From Flavobacterium hibernum (GTDB taxonomy: Bacteria > Bacteroidota > Bacteroidia > Flavobacteriales > Flavobacteriaceae): DNA of 64,000 nucleotides. The position numbers and the translations under genes are program-made. The notes below the pieces were generated by a model, which saw only the letters and a program-made list of their open reading frames with translations, searched no databases and was not told the DNA's origin. Below, one piece after another: positions 61,542 to 64,000 of this stretch (position 1 is the first letter of the stretch; every line of letters begins with the position of its first letter). The DNA is taken from contig NZ_JPRK01000005.1 in NCBI RefSeq assembly GCF_000832125.1, forward strand, positions 248,001-312,000, read 5' to 3'.

Positions 61542-62363
61542 TTAATCTACTGTTATAGTTTTTGCAACGTTGTCAATTTTTAAAACTCTTGGTCCTGTTG
61601 GTCCAGTGTATTTAAAGTTACTGTCACCATCTGCAGCATTTACTAATTCTGAATCGATAGTATAACCTAAACCTGAATAGTAAGTATAGTTATGACTATT
61701 ATTTGCGCCCCAGTTACCACCACTTGTAAAGTCATTTGATAAAAATTCTCTAAATGCTTCTCCGCTTTTAAGAACAATAGTCACTTGGTAAATATTAGTT
61801 TGACCTGGAACTAAAGGAAACTCAGTTTCAGCATCTCCGTCCCAGCTCCATCCACCAGGTGTAGCTGCTCCAACTAACCAGTGAGAACTTGCTAATGGCG
61901 TGTGATAAGGAGTTGCTTTAAAAGTATAGAAGTTTGAGTATTGTGCTTCAGCACCAATTCCAACAGTAGCTTTAATACGAATGTCTACACTATTTTCTTG
62001 TTTCTCAATAAAACCACCATTAACTAAAGCAGAGTTCAATTCTGCTACTGTCAAAGCTTTAAAACGAGCAGTAGTTGTAGTTACAGCAACAGGAGCAGCA
62101 AATTTAGTTCCCGCTTTTGCAATTTCAATTGTATAGTTTACTACTGTTTGAGTCCCGTCGTACTTCGCATCATCCCAAATTACTGTTGTAGCAATTTCTT
62201 TTTCTTTATCTTTTGTAAGAACAATATTGAAATCATTTTTTGGGCTAAGTAAAACTGGAGCCGTAACTGGCTGTATTACTGGTCTGTTTTCTACATCATC
62301 TGCATTACATGATACTGCTAAAACACCAATGAATGCGATTAAAATTTTATATATATTTTTCAT
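61542..62363 (-). CDS. susE: SusE/SusF-like outer-membrane starch-binding lipoprotein
   Basis: 273 residues, lipoprotein (LAVSC, Cys19; acidic residues follow: NADDVEN). N-terminal SusE domain (about 30-150, APVLLSPKNDFNIVL, AELNSALVNGGF), then one SusE/F-type carbohydrate-binding domain (about 155-273, SHWLVGAATPGGWSWDGDAETEFPLVPGQ). It binds glucans on the cell surface. It follows the SusD gene by 23 bases. True SusE of B. theta has two binding domains after the N-terminal one; this one has only one. Confidence 0.88.
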   Translation of the reverse strand: MKNIYKILIAFIGVLAVSCNADDVENRPVIQPVTAPVLLSPKNDFNIVLTKDKEKEIATTVIWDDAKYDGTQTVVNYTIEIAKAGTKFAAPVAVTTTTARFKALTVAELNSALVNGGFIEKQENSVDIRIKATVGIGAEAQYSNFYTFKATPYHTPLASSHWLVGAATPGGWSWDGDAETEFPLVPGQTNIYQVTIVLKSGEAFREFLSNDFTSGGNWGANNSHNYTYYSGLGYTIDSELVNAADGDSNFKYTGPTGPRVLKIDNVAKTITVD

Positions 62364-62386
62364 TTTATTATTTTTTATAAGGTTAG

Positions 62387-63994
62387 TTAGTATCCTGGAT
62401 TTTGTTTTAAAGTTGGGTTAGCCTGAATAGTTTTTGAAGGAATTGGCATTAGATTTCTAAATTCTTCTGTACCACTACCATTTTTAACACCACCTTTCCA
62501 CTGCCAGATCTTAGATCCTCCTGTGAATTTACCAAAACGAATTAAATCTGTTCTTCTGTGACATTCCCAGAACAATTCTCTTGCTCTTTCATCTAAAATA
62601 AAGTCTAGCGTTAAGTCTGTAGCGGTAACGACACCAGCACCAGCTCTTACTCTAATTTTATTAATATACCCTAAAGCTGTTGTAGTATTACCAGAAGATG
62701 CTCCTCTTAAAGTTGCTTCTGCATACATTAAATACACATCAGACAATCTGTACATTGGGAAATCTGTATCAGGAATATCATTTCTTTGTGCAGCAGTTCC
62801 ATCAGAATTTACGTTAGTGAATTTTTTAACCGCATAACCATTAGTAAATACTCCATAATCAGCAATATCTAAAGTTTGCCCATTTGTATAAAAAGTTCCT
62901 CTTTTATCAGCAGTTGCAGTTGCATCTGGAAACAATTGAACAAACTCTGGTCTTGCACGTATTCCAGACCATCCACCGTTCATACCTTGATCAGCAGCAT
63001 TCATACTTCCACCAATAGATGCATGAAGAATAAAACTCATTCCTCCTCCGGTAGCTCTAATTGCATTACCATCTCCAACAATTGGGAAGATAACTTCCTT
63101 TTGTGCTCCATTTCTATTGTTATCAGCAGAAAACAAGAAACGGTAAGGTACATTTGCAAAAGTATATGCAGAACCAGTTATAATATCATTACAAACTGTA
63201 GCAGCATCATTATTTCTTTCTGTTCCAGTGTATACTTTAGCATTTAAATAAATTTGCGCTAATAAAAACTTAGCAGCCGTTTTATCTACTCTACCATATT
63301 CATTAGCTCCAGAAGCAACTAATGTATTATCCATATCTTTTAATTCTGACTCTACAAAAGCAAAAACTTCTGCTCTTGTTTTTTGCTCTGGATAATAGAA
63401 TCCAACTGGATCTTTTTCAGTAGTAATTGGCACATTACCAAATAAGTCCATTAAATTCACATAAGAAAAAGCTCTTAAAAAACGAGCTTCTGCTCTAAGC
63501 TTAACAATTTCTGCCTTTAAAGTAGCATCAACACCTCTTGCCGTAAGTTTTTCATCCGTTGTTTGTCTTAAAAACTCATTAGCAACACTAATTTCGTAAA
63601 AAGCTCTTGAGAAAATTCCGTACAAAAACTGATTACTTGGACTCCATTGCTGACCATTTATTGCTGGTAAACCATCATCTGCCCATGCAATAATAGCCTC
63701 ATCTGTTGGGAATTCCTGCGAAACAAATAATAATCGCAAGTAACTACTAAAATCTCCCGTAAGACCAAAAATATCCGGAGAACCATCTCCATCATTTCCT
63801 CCTACATATAAACCTGCATACAATTTTGCTAAAACTTGTTTGTATGATGCCGGATCTTGAAAAAAGGTATCAGAAAGAAACTCATCATCATCCTTTGGCG
63901 TCACATCTAAGTCGCTCGTACACGAAGTAAGCGTCATACTCAATCCTAAAATGAATAGGAGAAAATAAGATATATATTTAAATGATATTTTCAT
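62387..63994 (-). CDS. susD: SusD/RagB family nutrient-binding outer-membrane lipoprotein
   Basis: 535 residues, complete; ATG at 63992-63994, only 6 bases from the window edge. Lipobox LTSC (about residue 25) with acidic residues after it. The SusD core is rich in TPR-like helices (RAEARFLRAFSYVNLMDLFGNVPITT, AAKFLLAQIYLNAKVY), and the C-terminal part has YRLSDVYLMYAEATLRG and FILDERARELFWECHRRTDLIRFGKF. It forms the lid of a SusC transporter, which should lie just beyond the right edge. Role: starch/maltodextrin uptake, supported by the amylase at 48908. Confidence 0.94.
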   Translation of the reverse strand: MKISFKYISYFLLFILGLSMTLTSCTSDLDVTPKDDDEFLSDTFFQDPASYKQVLAKLYAGLYVGGNDGDGSPDIFGLTGDFSSYLRLLFVSQEFPTDEAIIAWADDGLPAINGQQWSPSNQFLYGIFSRAFYEISVANEFLRQTTDEKLTARGVDATLKAEIVKLRAEARFLRAFSYVNLMDLFGNVPITTEKDPVGFYYPEQKTRAEVFAFVESELKDMDNTLVASGANEYGRVDKTAAKFLLAQIYLNAKVYTGTERNNDAATVCNDIITGSAYTFANVPYRFLFSADNNRNGAQKEVIFPIVGDGNAIRATGGGMSFILHASIGGSMNAADQGMNGGWSGIRARPEFVQLFPDATATADKRGTFYTNGQTLDIADYGVFTNGYAVKKFTNVNSDGTAAQRNDIPDTDFPMYRLSDVYLMYAEATLRGASSGNTTTALGYINKIRVRAGAGVVTATDLTLDFILDERARELFWECHRRTDLIRFGKFTGGSKIWQWKGGVKNGSGTEEFRNLMPIPSKTIQANPTLKQNPGY

Positions 63995-64000
63995 TTTGTT

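Overview
The window looks like a chromosome segment of a Flavobacterium-type member of the Bacteroidota. The evidence is the low GC content, promoters of the TTTG / TAnnTTTG type, SusD and SusE homologues, TonB-dependent receptors paired with DUF4249, exosortase XrtF, a type IX secretion (T9SS) tail on an amylase, and a 287-residue primary sigma factor without region 1.1. No species can be named from sequence reading alone.

Layout. 1-2400 (minus): N-terminal part of a probable metal TonB receptor with its HYC_CC_PP partner, then xrtF and its associated membrane protein. 2440-6680 (plus): a GAF/fRMsr-like protein, a secreted TonB-C protein, rpsO and pnp. 7018-13486 (plus): a four-gene operon with a STN-type TonB receptor, a DUF4249 lipoprotein and an accessory secreted protein. 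13582-15544: rpoD and rpe, separated by palindromic repeat elements. 15572-21114: AraC regulator, divergent drug-type MFS pump, secreted nuclease, and the tail-specific protease. 21323-26142 (plus): surE, small membrane protein, lpxB, NlpC/P60 lipoprotein, comEC. 26152-28010 (minus): three tandem thioredoxin-like secreted proteins, two of which have lost the CxxC motif. 28061-35179 (minus): three POT peptide transporters and a DPP-IV-type peptidase. 35362-37709 (plus): class II HMG-CoA reductase and a GYDIA-type GHMP kinase. 37845-44085 (minus): PpiD-like foldase, CNNM/CorC protein, LptC, a beta-barrel protein and coaX. 44186-44258: tRNA-Phe. 44427-46270 (minus): a BtuG-like surface lipoprotein behind a cobalamin riboswitch. 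47068-48802 (plus): MHS-family transporter and a small membrane protein. 48908-63994 (minus): GH13 amylase with T9SS tail, then a peptide-export cluster, then SusE and SusD.

The most striking region is 51998-60857. Four tandem genes encode double-glycine leader peptides with nearly identical 24-residue leaders and cysteine-rich cores of 40-42 residues. They are followed by two GT-A-like proteins with DxD motifs, a VKOR/DsbA-like disulfide-forming fusion, a C39-peptidase ABC exporter and an HlyD-type adaptor. The last four of these genes overlap by 4 bases or lie within about 22 bases. Three of the four cores have five cysteines, an odd number. This parts list (peptide, glycosyltransferase, disulfide oxidase, C39 exporter) matches the logic of Gram-positive glycocins such as sublancin, but in a Bacteroidota setting and inserted into a starch-utilisation (Sus) locus. 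I infer a glycosylated and/or disulfide-bonded secreted peptide family; the chemistry and the biological target are not shown by the sequence.

Other points: an orphan B12 riboswitch/BtuG-like unit without btuB nearby, a terminator hairpin that lies inside the 3' end of comEC, a long stem with a CA-rich loop in the pnp leader, and a dispersed palindromic repeat whose end supplies the -33 box of the rpe promoter.
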